Notes under the pieces: generated by a model
The model's input: the letters and a program-made list of their open reading frames with translations, nothing else
Database searches by the model: none
Told to the model about the DNA's origin: nothing
In this document: piece after piece, positions 55,491 through 64,000 of the stretch
Numbering within the stretch: the first letter of the stretch is position 1
Layout: every line of letters begins with the position of its first letter
Translations under genes and position numbers: made by a program
DNA from: Hepsetus odoe
Taxonomy: Eukaryota; Chordata; Actinopteri; Characiformes; Hepsetidae
Assembly: GCA_017165825.1 (NCBI GenBank)
Contig: CM029370.1
Span: forward strand, 11,545,267-11,609,266
DNA length: 64,000 nt
Direction of reading: 5' to 3'

Positions 55491-55730
55491 AGGGCAGCAG
55501 GGGCCTAGAGTTTAGGGAATAGGCCCCAGGATCGGAAGGTTATGGTTTTGAATCCCAGACCATTAGGTTGTCCTGAGGTTTCCTTGATCAAGGTACCATC
55601 CCCATCACTGTTCCCTGGGCACTTTAAAAAGCTGCCATTTGCTGCACTTGGTGTGCATGGGTGGAAAGCAGAGTTTGCATTTTATTGTGTGCTGTGTTGT
55701 GTTTCACAATGGCAATTACATTTCACTTCA
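55491..55730 (+). repeat. tRNA-headed SINE, tail type B
   Basis: AGGGCAGCAGGGGCCTAGAG head, then GTCCTGAGGTTTCCTTGATC and the type B tail to 'ACAATGGCAATTACATTTCACTT'. Diverged. Inserted into L2 coding sequence between the HSTET and LDLSAAF blocks. Confidence 0.82.
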
Positions 55731-56137
55731 AGCAAATTGTCTTCAGCTCAGATTCTCCTAGACCTTTCTGCAGCCTTTAACACAGTGAACCACCAGATCC
55801 TCTTGACCATTCCCTCCAGCTGTAGCTGGTACTGCCTGGCAATCGTTCTCCAACCTAGAAGACTGACAATATCAAGTGACATGGCATGCCTGTCAGTCTA
55901 CCCATGAAGACTGACCACTGATGTTCCCCAAAGCTCTGCCTTTGGACCCCATCTGTTTTCTTTATGCATTGGCTCTCCAAGGAATGTCATAGCCTCACAT
56001 GGCTTCTCTTTTCACTGTTATACTAATGATTCTCTTTTTAGGTTTCCACCAAGATCACAAACTGCTTGGCTGACATTTCTTCTTGAACGACTTCATCACT
56101 GTGAAGTCACCAGTGGTCATCATCATCAGTGGTCACT

Positions 56138-56396
56138 TGGGGCAGCGGTGGCCTAGTGGTTAGGGCGTTAGCCACATGATCGGAGGATTGGGGGTTTGAA
56201 CCCCTTCCCAATAGGTTGCCCTGAGGTACTCTTGAGCAAGGTGCTGTCTCCATCACTGCTCCCCGGGCACTTTCAATAGCTGCCCACTGCTGCACGGTGT
56301 TTGAGTGTGCATGGGTTAAATGCAGAGAACCAATTTCGTTGTGGTTCATTGTCTGCTGTACTTTGACCTTGCAATGACAAGGGTTGTCACTTTCAC
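56138..56396 (+). repeat. tRNA-headed SINE, tail type B, well preserved
   Basis: GGGGCAGCGGTGGCCTAGTGG head, B box GGGGTTTGAACCCC, full tail to GACAAGGGTTGTCACTTTCA. Inserted into the same L2 remnant, and less diverged than its neighbour, so probably younger. Confidence 0.92.
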
Positions 56397-56900
56397 TTTC
56401 ATCACCTCAAGGCCTGCAAGATAGACCTTCTCTACACTGAAGATGATCCATCGCCAAGACCTTTGGAACTCACTTATTTTCCCCTCTAGTACTGCAAGGA
56501 TCCTTGGTGTCACATTTGATGATGAGCTGTCCTTCTCAGGCAGGTCTTCCATTGCAAGACTTCAACAATATTCAGCAAAAGATTCTCCTAAACCACACCG
56601 CTGCTATGGTACCTGCACTGGCTCCCTGTGGCTGCTTGCATCAGGTTTAAATCCTTAACACTTGCCTTCAAGGCCAAGAATGGTCTTGCACCTTTTTATT
56701 TGATGGCACTAATCTCTTCTCATCTCATCAGAACATCATCCTCTCCTCAAAAGAAGGAAGACTGAAATCAAGACTCTTCAGTCCTGGCTCGTCAGTGGTG
56801 GAATTAACTTCCCCTTGTTTTCAGAACTACTGAGTCATTTTGCTATCTTCAAGCATCATCTGAAAACCCACCTTTTCAATTTGTCCTATACTTTTCTACA

Positions 56901-57339
56901 CTTTCTTCTCTTCTATCAAAAAAAAAAACTTTTGGCACATAAATTCTAATTTTAGGATAAGTTAGATATGAACTTCTTTTGACTTGTTGAGTGACAGGGC
57001 TTCTAAGTATGTTACTCCCTATGTTATAGGACGGAAGAAGAGACGTGGACTGTGAAGCAATGTTAAATGCTGTAAATATAAATCGTACTAAAGTCATTTT
57101 GAAGGTAAAAAAAAATAGCTGGCCCTGTCCTAGTCTATATGCAGTCATAATTTACATTAACAAATTCAAATTAATAAACTCAAACCAGTATGATGCCATA
57201 GGATAGCAAGAAAAGAAGGCTGGATGAGGGAAATTATGTGATGATGGTGTCATAGGCTGAACCCTCCCAAACCAATTCTACTATTCTTTTGGATTTTACA
57301 AGAACTGTTGTCACACGACATTGTATATAGTTTGTTTTT
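56901..57339. other. No gene seen
   Basis: No signals recognised. Confidence 0.35.
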
Positions 57340-57360
57340 GTTCATTCTAATATTTGTTCA

Positions 57361-57890
57361 GTCTGATGGAAGCCACATCTACCACATCAAGAGGTACTTT
57401 GCTTCATCTACTGAAGCAAAAGTAGCACTGCTTAATGTGGATGCCAATGCTGAGTCAATGTTAGAGAACAAAAACAGCTACCTGGCACTAATTTTAGCAA
57501 ATCCTTTACAAAACTATTTGTCAAGTCTTCCTAAATGACTGCCAGGAAGAGAATCCCCCTAACCACTGATGGATGAAAGAGCTGCTTCTCCCAAGACTTT
57601 ATCAATTACACAGATAAATGGCATCAGGCTTTTCCTATGCAATAAACATTGCTAGAGCCAAATGTCAGGATTTTATTCTGCTCTAAACCACCATACTGAA
57701 AATCGCAAAGGAGTTGGCTGAGTTGAAACTTACAAAAACTGAAGATTTGTTCTACTCTCTAATATCGGAATTGGAAAAGGTCCTAACAGCAGCTCCAGAA
57801 AAAGAAAATTCCCCTGAAAAAGCTGGACAAATTCAGTTAACAGCCTCTGATACGAAATCTCACAATGGACCTTGTTGTTAAGCCTAATAA
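57361..57890 (+). pseudogene. Possible remnant of an unidentified coding sequence
   Basis: An acceptor-like TTCTAATATTTGTTCAG precedes an open stretch of 58 codons (57362-57538) ending NYLSSLPK and a stop. About 220 bp later another frame reads ILKIAKELAELKLTKTEDLF and on through VLTAAPEKENSPEKAGQIQL to a stop near 57881. The composition is protein-like and not repeat-like, but I recognise no family and a stop interrupts the second part. It could be a decayed retrocopy, a terminal exon or chance. Confidence 0.25.
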
Positions 57891-58965
57891 CACCTCTCTG
57901 TGTTTAGATGTTCTGTGACTGTTTAAGATTGTTTTAGAGCTGGTTCACATTACCAGACTAAAAATTATTATTCTATTTGGATGAGTGAATTTTCTAGCTA
58001 CAGGTAATTTTAATACTTGCTGAAATGTGTTATTATGGTCTGTGAGATATACATTGATTTAGTAAACCTTTGCATTTTAGATTTGATGTTGAGCCAGCTG
58101 TTGATGTTGTGTTATGAACAATTTCCCAGAATGCCTTGTGAAAACATTAAAGTGTAAATCACAAACACCTTGCATTTTGTTAAAGGCTTTATTATGAGCC
58201 TCCTTATTCTTTGGCTGCACAATATCCCCATACAAACATGGATCAAAGCAGTCTACATTTTTGTATTCTTTTTTTTTTTTTCAAACATCATACCTGTTTT
58301 AAGTCTGTCTATTTAGTTTTCTCATAACTTGTACATGAACATAAGGGATGTCTGGTCTATGCTGAGTATCCAGCAGAAACCGATAGCTTAAGGATGAGCT
58401 TTCATTTCAAGAGTGGAACTTTGGTGGATATGATTACTGCTTTCAAAGAAATTTAAGCTTTTTAATAGTCAAAGTGACCAAGAAAAAAATCTCACAGTGT
58501 ACTAATTATTGTCCTTTAAGTCTAACTTAAAAATGTATGTAAAGGTTCTTTCCCAACACATCCAGGATAACATGCTATCATTAATTTATTGAGATTAGAC
58601 AAGGCTGATCAAGAATATAGACCAATAATGCGAGGCAACTTTATAAAATCAGTGTTGTTGAGGACATTCAGCAGCAGTGTGTCGCCTTATCACAATGAAA
58701 GCCTTTCATAGACCTGTGGAGTTCTTTTTTGGTTGCTATTAAACATAAAGGTTCTGAAAGTGTTTTTTCATGTTGAAAAGATTATGTATGCCAGTTCCCA
58801 CCATTAGTTACCTATCAACTGTTCCCAGGTCTTCTAATCAAGAATCCCCTTTGTGTCCTGCAGTCTTCACATTCTCTCTTCAACAAGCACGATCTATAGT
58901 GGTCCTTGTCTGTGAGCCATTTCTAATTTTCTGTTTTGCGTAAATATGACCAAAAACATCAAAAG
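57891..58965. other. No gene seen
   Basis: AT-rich. ACATTAAAG near 58147 is a weak polyadenylation-like word only. Confidence 0.35.
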
Positions 58966-60035
58966 CAAAGAAGAAGAAGAAGAGGATGAAGGCATGTCCA
59001 GAAGCAGGAGGGGAAAAGGAATGCTGCAGCATAACTGATAAAGGGAGAGATGATATGAAAAAGAGAAGGAAAGTTGATATTGTGTGTGCAAGAGACAAGA
59101 TTGAAGGGTAGTAAGGCCAAGTGTACTGGAGGTGGGTTTCAATTGTTTTACCATCATGTGGATGGAGGGGGAAATGGGGTAGGTGTTTTCCTGAAAGAAG
59201 AGTATGTCAAGACTGTTTTGAGGGTAAAAAGTGTCTAATAGATGAATATGAAGGTGGAAATCAAAAATGTGATAATGAATATTAGTGCAAATGTCCTGCA
59301 AATTAGTTCAGAAATGGAGGAAAAAAGAATTCTGGAAAGAATTAGAGTGAAAGAGAGTGTACCTAAGAGAGAGAGTGGTGATGGATGTGGACTTTAACAG
59401 GCATGTTGGTGAAAGGAACAGAGATGATGAGGTGGTGATTTAACACAATCTTTAAAAATGAGAGGATGCCTGAAGAGTGGAGAAGTGGACTGGTATCAAT
59501 TTTCAAGAATAAGGGGGATTTGCAAAGCTGTAGTAAATATTAAGGGATAAGGCTGATCAGCCTCAGCATGAAGTTATAAAGTAGTGGAAGCTAGGTTAAG
59601 AAGAGAAGTGATTAGTGAGCAGCAGTATGGTTTCATGCTAAGAAAGAACACTGTGAATGCTCTAAGGATGTTGATGAAGAAGTATAAAGAAGTTCCAAAA
59701 AAAATGTAGTGTGACTTTGTGGACTTAAAGAAAGCATATGACTGGATGCCTAGCAAAGAGTGGTATTGTATGTGGAAGTCTGGGAAGGCAGAGGAACTAG
59801 GTCATTGGTACAGAATATGTATGAAGTCATTGTGACATTGGTGATGTCTGCAGTAAGAGTGACTGATGAATTTAAAGTAGAGGTAGTATTACATATTCGT
59901 ATCAGCTTGAGGATACCCTGGAGAGACTGAGATATACTCTAGAGAGGAGATAAATGAATGTCAGCAGGACAAAGCAGACAGACAGTATTAGGAAGTCTTA
60001 TATTAGAGGGACAGTCCAGGTTGGCTTATCAGTGG
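58966..60035 (+). pseudogene. RTE-clade LINE remnant, endonuclease through RT
   Basis: RRKVDIVCARDKIEG (about 59070-59110, corresponding to the usual VCVQETR), GVGVFLKEEYVK (about 59175-59210) and GDFNRHVG-like sequence (about 59385) belong to the endonuclease. 'EDAEEWRSGLVSIFKNKGDLQSC'-like sequence (59465-59530), EQQYGFMLRKNTVNALRML (59617-59680) and CDFVDLKKAYDWMP (59705-59750) belong to RT motifs up to A. Heavily frameshifted and cut before the C-terminus. Confidence 0.8.
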
Positions 60036-60834
60036 GAAAAAAAAAGGTTTCCATTTGCTACAGAGCAATGAAGTGGGGTAAATGAATCAAGGTAAATAAA
60101 ATGATGCAATCATGCCTAGTCCCTACCAGTCAAGCCTGTGGGGGCATTGTTTTAGCCTAGGCTTCAGTTGGTCAGGTCTAGGCTTGGAAATATTATATGC
60201 CAAAAAATTAGATGAGCTGAGTAAAAGAATATATGGAAAGTTTTTCCAACAGATAATTTTTTTTTCTTCCTTCATGGCATAGGTATATTTCAAAATATCA
60301 AGATTCATAGAGTTCAGATTGTGAAAGAGTGTTCCAGGGAGAATGAGAGATAATTTTCAGATATGGATTGGCCATTTTAGAGCCCAGACTTAACCTTTGA
60401 GATGGTAACTCTGGAAAAAAAATGTGAAATTGGACAATGTTATTGAAATTATTCTGTGGTGAATGCGTGTGGTAATCAAAGCTAAAGGCTGTCAAACTTA
60501 ACATGTGTCACTTTCTGGCTAGACAGTGTATATAAATAATTGAATTGATGAACAATATGTTATGTGACTACTGAATGTAACAGTCATGTCAGAATGTGAG
60601 AAGCCATTCAGTTAAACATTTCATTGTACACGTTCCTGTACATTATGCACACATTAATAATCTTACATTTTGAAGTCTGGCTGAATATGGTAGTGCTACA
60701 CATAAACTGTGTTTAGCTAATATCACATATCTAAAGGTTTACACCATTTATTGCTATTTTAAATGCAACACTATAGCATTAACATGGCTTTAAAACTATA
60801 TATTTAGAACTCTGAACAATGTGCAGTACTGGGA
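60036..60834. other. No gene seen
   Basis: No signals recognised. Confidence 0.35.
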
Positions 60835-61095
60835 TGCAGTGGATAACACTCACTGCAAGACAGTCCTGGATTTGATTTCCAGCTGAGGTGACCCAGGTAC
60901 TCTCTGTGTGGAATAAGCTATGCGTCCACGTGGGTTTTCATCTAAAACTCTGGTGTCCTCCCAAAGTCCAATAATATACATATCAGATGATTCAGTCTGC
61001 ACTCCCATAAACTGGCAACATGTCGAGAGTGTGTCTTGGGATAAGGTCCAGGACCACCCATGACCCTCATCAGAATAGGGTAATTAATGTGAGTG
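60835..61095 (+). repeat. tRNA-like 'CTGTGTGGA' repeat, degraded
   Basis: 'GGATGCAGTGGATAACACTCACTGCAAGACAG' head, GGATTTGATTTCCAGC B-box-like sequence, CTCTGTGTGGAATAAGC, TGCGTCCACGTGGGTTTTCA and GTGTCCTCCCAAAGTCCAAT follow the same order as 35893-36215. Confidence 0.65.
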
Positions 61096-61916
61096 ACTGA
61101 AAACTTTAAGCACATATACTTGAAAAACATATACAGAAAAGCATATATAAATTAACAAATAATTCTATTGTTTGTTCACATGAGATTGTGTGGGAAATGT
61201 GATATGTCATGTCAGATTAAGATAAATCTAACAGCAATGTATGTACACAAAACAAATTTTTTATCTAGGAAAGCAAGTTTCACGTTGAGGGTGATTCTGA
61301 AAAAAGACCTTACTAATTAAATGGTTATTGCCATGTCAACTGTGAAAAATCTTGTTGTCGTTATCAGTCCTGTTATTTTGGTACAGGTAATGGCAATAAA
61401 AAACAGAAATAATTTTGCCTTCTTTTCCTTTTTTCTGAGATGGATGACTCCTCTCTCTTGTAGGCAGTTGACTATGTTCTTTGAAGGGAAAGGCTGCCCA
61501 CCAACTAAACCTCAATGGATCCTTGTTGAGGTTTCATGTCCACCTGTGTTCTGGACCAAAATGACCATGATTACGATCTTTGTAGTTAAACCATGCCACC
61601 ATCATGAATCACTTCCATGTGCTGCCCACCACCTGACAAGCTAATTTGACTGAAAGGCTTTTAATTATGCTTACTCTGCCCAATCCTACTACATCAAATA
61701 ATATCAGTGGTTTAATTGCTTTGCTGTGCTCTTATATATCATTAGACATTATATTTTGTATAGTAATATACTCTGTGTTTTGGAATATAGGTTCCTTTTT
61801 TTGAGTGTAAAGTTTTCCTTGCATTTGTTATCTTTGGTTTGCTCATCAGGAGCTCAATATTCAGCCAAGCGGCTTTGCAACAAACATGAGTTGTAAAAAT
61901 GGCCTTGGCTGATAAA
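61096..61916. other. No gene seen
   Basis: The frame at 61321-61644 has 107 codons but no recognisable motif. 61780-61900 has weak L2-tail-like wording ('GAGTTGTAAAAATGGCCTTGG'). Confidence 0.35.
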
Positions 61917-62475
61917 ATGTCTTCTTCTTTTGGCTGGTTCTGTTAGGGGTCACAACAATGGATCAACCATCCTGTTTTGATGCCATTGTTCTCTGTCCAA
62001 CCTTGTCTTCTGTCTTCACATCCATAAACCTCCTCTTTGGTCCTCTTTTTTCCTCTTGCTTGGTAACTTTACCTTCAGCATACTTCTCCTAATTTACCTC
62101 TCATCTCTCCTCAGCACATGTACTAGCAAACTCCATGTTGTCTCTTTTGCCTTTTCCCCAGTTTGTCAACTTAGGTATCACCAAAATCTTGTGAACATTT
62201 CCTTTCACTCTTGGAGGCATCCGTCACTAATCAAAGCTGCCAGTCTCCACACACTCCACCCTGCCAGCACTCTCTATGTCATCTCTCTTCTGAATTTCCT
62301 GTTACATTGAGCAGCTGACCCTATGTATTCAAACTCATCCCCCTTGCCAACGTCTACTCTAATGCATTTCTTTTTGCTCTTACTGACTTTCCTCTTTTCT
62401 CCAGTGCATATCTCCAGGTCTCCAGGCTCTCCTCCAACTGCTTCCTTTTACAAATTACAATATCTTCCATTAACA
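61917..62475 (-). pseudogene. RTE-clade LINE 3' fragment
   Basis: TCTTCTTCTTTTGGCTGGTTC-TGTTAGGGGTCAC at the left is the 3' terminus. 'ACATCCATAAACCTCCTCTTTGG' (62020-62042) is the antisense of the C-terminal RRFMDV block, and 'CTTCCTTTTACAAATTACAATATCTTCC' lies near motif C. Frameshifted. Confidence 0.8.
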
Positions 62476-62535
62476 CCTTATTACGCCTTAATACCTTATT
62501 TTTTTTTCATAATTATTTGTTTGAGTACCTACTTA

Positions 62536-62626
62536 CAGTACTGTGCAAAAGTTTTAGGCAGGTGTGGAAAAAATGCTTTAAACAAAGAATGCTTTCAAAA
62601 ACGGAAGTGTTAATCATTTATTCACC
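62536..62626 (+). mobile_element. Orphan left end of the short Tc1/mariner family
   Basis: CAGTACTGTGCAAAAGTTTT plus subterminal sequence (AAGAATGCTTTC, GTGTTAATCATTTATT), preceded by TA at 62534-62535. No interior of its own follows; a complete short copy starts 255 bp later. Confidence 0.85.
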
Positions 62627-62880
62627 TTTGCTGTTTGGGTATCAAATTATTGCGGTAGGGGTTCGGTAGGGTCAGACTCTGGCAGGATGTTACTGGATTA
62701 TATTCAGGTTCATTTAGTTTACAACTCTTTTTCTTAAAATGTAGTTTACTTTTATTGGTTTTATAAGTGGAGAAGCTATTTATTTTCTATTATTCAGCCA
62801 TTGTTTCTTTCGTAACAGCAAAGGTTTGAGCAAAGGACTGACTTCCACTAACCAAAGAGTGAATAAAACTTTCTAATATA

Positions 62881-63439
62881 CAGTACTGTGCAAAGGTTTT
62901 AGGCAGGTGTGAAAAAATGCTTTAAACAAAGAATGCTTTCAGAAATATAAATAATGATTGTTTATTTTTATCAATTTACAAAATGCAAAGTGAGTGAACA
63001 AAAGAAAAATCTAAATCAAATCAATATTTGGTGTTACTACCTTTTGCCTCCAAACCAGCATCAATTCTTCTGGCCCCCACAGAGCCCTGACCTCAACATC
63101 ATCCAATGTGTCTGGGATTACATGAAGAGACAGAAAGATGTGAGGAAGCCTACATCCACAGAAGAGCTGTGGTTAGTTCTCCAAGATGTTTGGAACAACC
63201 TAACAGCCGAGTTCCGTCAAAAACTGTGTGCAAGTGTACCTAGAAGAATTGATGCTGTTTTGAAGGCAAAGGGTGGTCACACCAAATATTGATTTGATTT
63301 AGATTTCTCTTTTGTTCATTCACTGCATTTTGTTGATTGTTGATTGAAAATAAATGATTAATACTTTTTCCATTTTTGAAAGCATTCTTTGTTTACAGCA
63401 TTTTTTTCCACACCTGCCTAAAACTTTTGCACAGTACTG
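62881..63439 (+). mobile_element. Short Tc1/mariner element with both ends and TA target duplication
   Basis: CAGTACTGTGCAAAGGTTTT at the left and its complement at the right, with TA at 62879-62880 and 63440-63441. The interior codes for PQSPDLNIIQCVWDYMKRQK and on to LCASVPRRIDAVLKAKGGHT (to 63292), the last third of a Tc1-like transposase with its final catalytic Asp region. It lacks the DNA-binding and first catalytic parts, so it is nonautonomous. Confidence 0.92.
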
Positions 63440-63441
63440 TA

Positions 63442-64000
63442 TATCCATGTAAATAAGTAATTTAGTCCTCAAATGAAAAAAATGTTTGTGCCATTTAATG
63501 TCATTATATATGTACATGTGTTTAAGCAATGGCTATACATTTATCAACAGAATAAAACAGAATCTTTATTTTCATTTTCACAAGTACAATGAGATTAAAA
63601 TTAATTAAATTTATTGGCAGGTCTTGTTTGATTTGTCCACACAGAAAGTTTGCTAGGTAATTACTAGGCTTTCTGCAATGTTTTAACTTTGGGATTTACC
63701 TAGATTTCCAATTGCTGTCACTGTTGACTACCCATTTCTTTACACTTGACCTGATGAACCTGCTAATAATGAAAATAATAATTATTATATAATATTATTT
63801 TTGTAAAAATCATCATGCATCAACAGAACATTCTGCTAAATAAGAATATCTTTAGCTATTTTTTAACACTAATGTAGGATTACTTTTTTTACCATACTTG
63901 CTTGAAGGATTTGTATTGGCAATGCATTCCAGAGTTTTGGCATATAACTAAAGTCTGCTTCTCCAACAGTGTTTGCGCATCTTAAGGCTTGATCAGGAGC
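63442..64000. other. No gene seen; weak repeat similarity at 63915-63985
   Basis: 'ATTCCAGAGTTTTGGCATATAACTAAAG' parallels 24503-24535 of the unidentified repeat. Otherwise AT-rich unique-looking DNA. Confidence 0.35.

Larger units (their letters stand above)
55060..56900 (+). pseudogene. Decayed L2-type LINE split by two SINEs
   Basis: SGFKPAHSTETSL (near 55430-55465) and, after the first SINE, SAQILLDLSAAFNTVNHQILL (55748-55810) are the region before and at RT motif A. TSQGSVLGP-like and YTNDSLF-like sequence (55920-56040) are decayed motifs B and C. After the second SINE come ARILGVTFDDELSF (56490-56535) and near the end FKHHLKTHLFNL (56850-56885). Stops and frameshifts throughout. Confidence 0.82.

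Noticed and set aside
61321..61644. 107-aa plus-strand frame as a small gene
   Set aside because: No recognisable domain, and I see no splice or promoter evidence supporting it.

Overview
The window looks like intergenic or intronic DNA of a teleost fish. It is AT-rich and packed with teleost-type repeats: Tc1/mariner remnants, RTE-clade and L2-type LINEs, tRNA-headed SINEs, short LTRs and long dinucleotide, trinucleotide and tetranucleotide microsatellites. I found no complete ordinary host gene, no functional tRNA or rRNA gene and nothing bacterial. The species cannot be named from the sequence alone.

The main feature is a complete LTR retroelement at 49802-54339. It has two LTRs of about 495 bp, a perfect 5-bp target duplication (AGTTC), a G13 tract just before the 3' LTR, and three long overlapping reading frames. 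None encodes reverse transcriptase, protease or integrase. The middle frame (699 aa) carries about ten IQ calmodulin-binding motifs of the ASPM/abnormal-spindle type, so the element appears to have captured part of a host spindle-pole gene. The third frame has a strong coiled coil. A diverged second copy of the same layout (its 3' part plus 3' LTR) opens the window at 1-1769. The cargo has therefore moved as part of a family and is not a single accident. Four more isolated LTRs of related subfamilies lie at 10401, 25141, 44127 and 48573. Across these LTRs the promoter region keeps nested inverted repeats that could fold as a three-way junction, with base changes that preserve pairing, and most also carry a CTCF-like core motif.

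Region by region: 1-3.2 kb holds the decayed ASPM-type element, a Tc1-like remnant and a SINE. 4.7-9.2 kb holds two deleted Tc1 elements and SINEs. 10.4 kb is a solo LTR with target duplication. 12.7-24.9 kb has RTE fragments (best copy 20348-21294, with a 17-bp target duplication), SINEs and L2 tails. 25.1-30.9 kb has a solo LTR, a mariner remnant split by a SINE, and an L2 reverse transcriptase fragment bracketed by inverted 3' tails. 31.6-38 kb has a long RTE remnant, a three-layer nested insertion and a foldback element. 38.5-49.3 kb has Tc1 fragments, microsatellites and two minus-strand LTRs. 49.8-54.3 kb is the ASPM-carrying element. 55-64 kb has a decayed L2 split by two SINEs, an unidentified possible coding remnant, RTE pieces and a short Tc1 element.

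The parts do not form a pathway. They are layers of mobile DNA. Target duplications and nesting give a partial relative order of insertion, and the LTR family is the only part with apparently intact, possibly functional reading frames.
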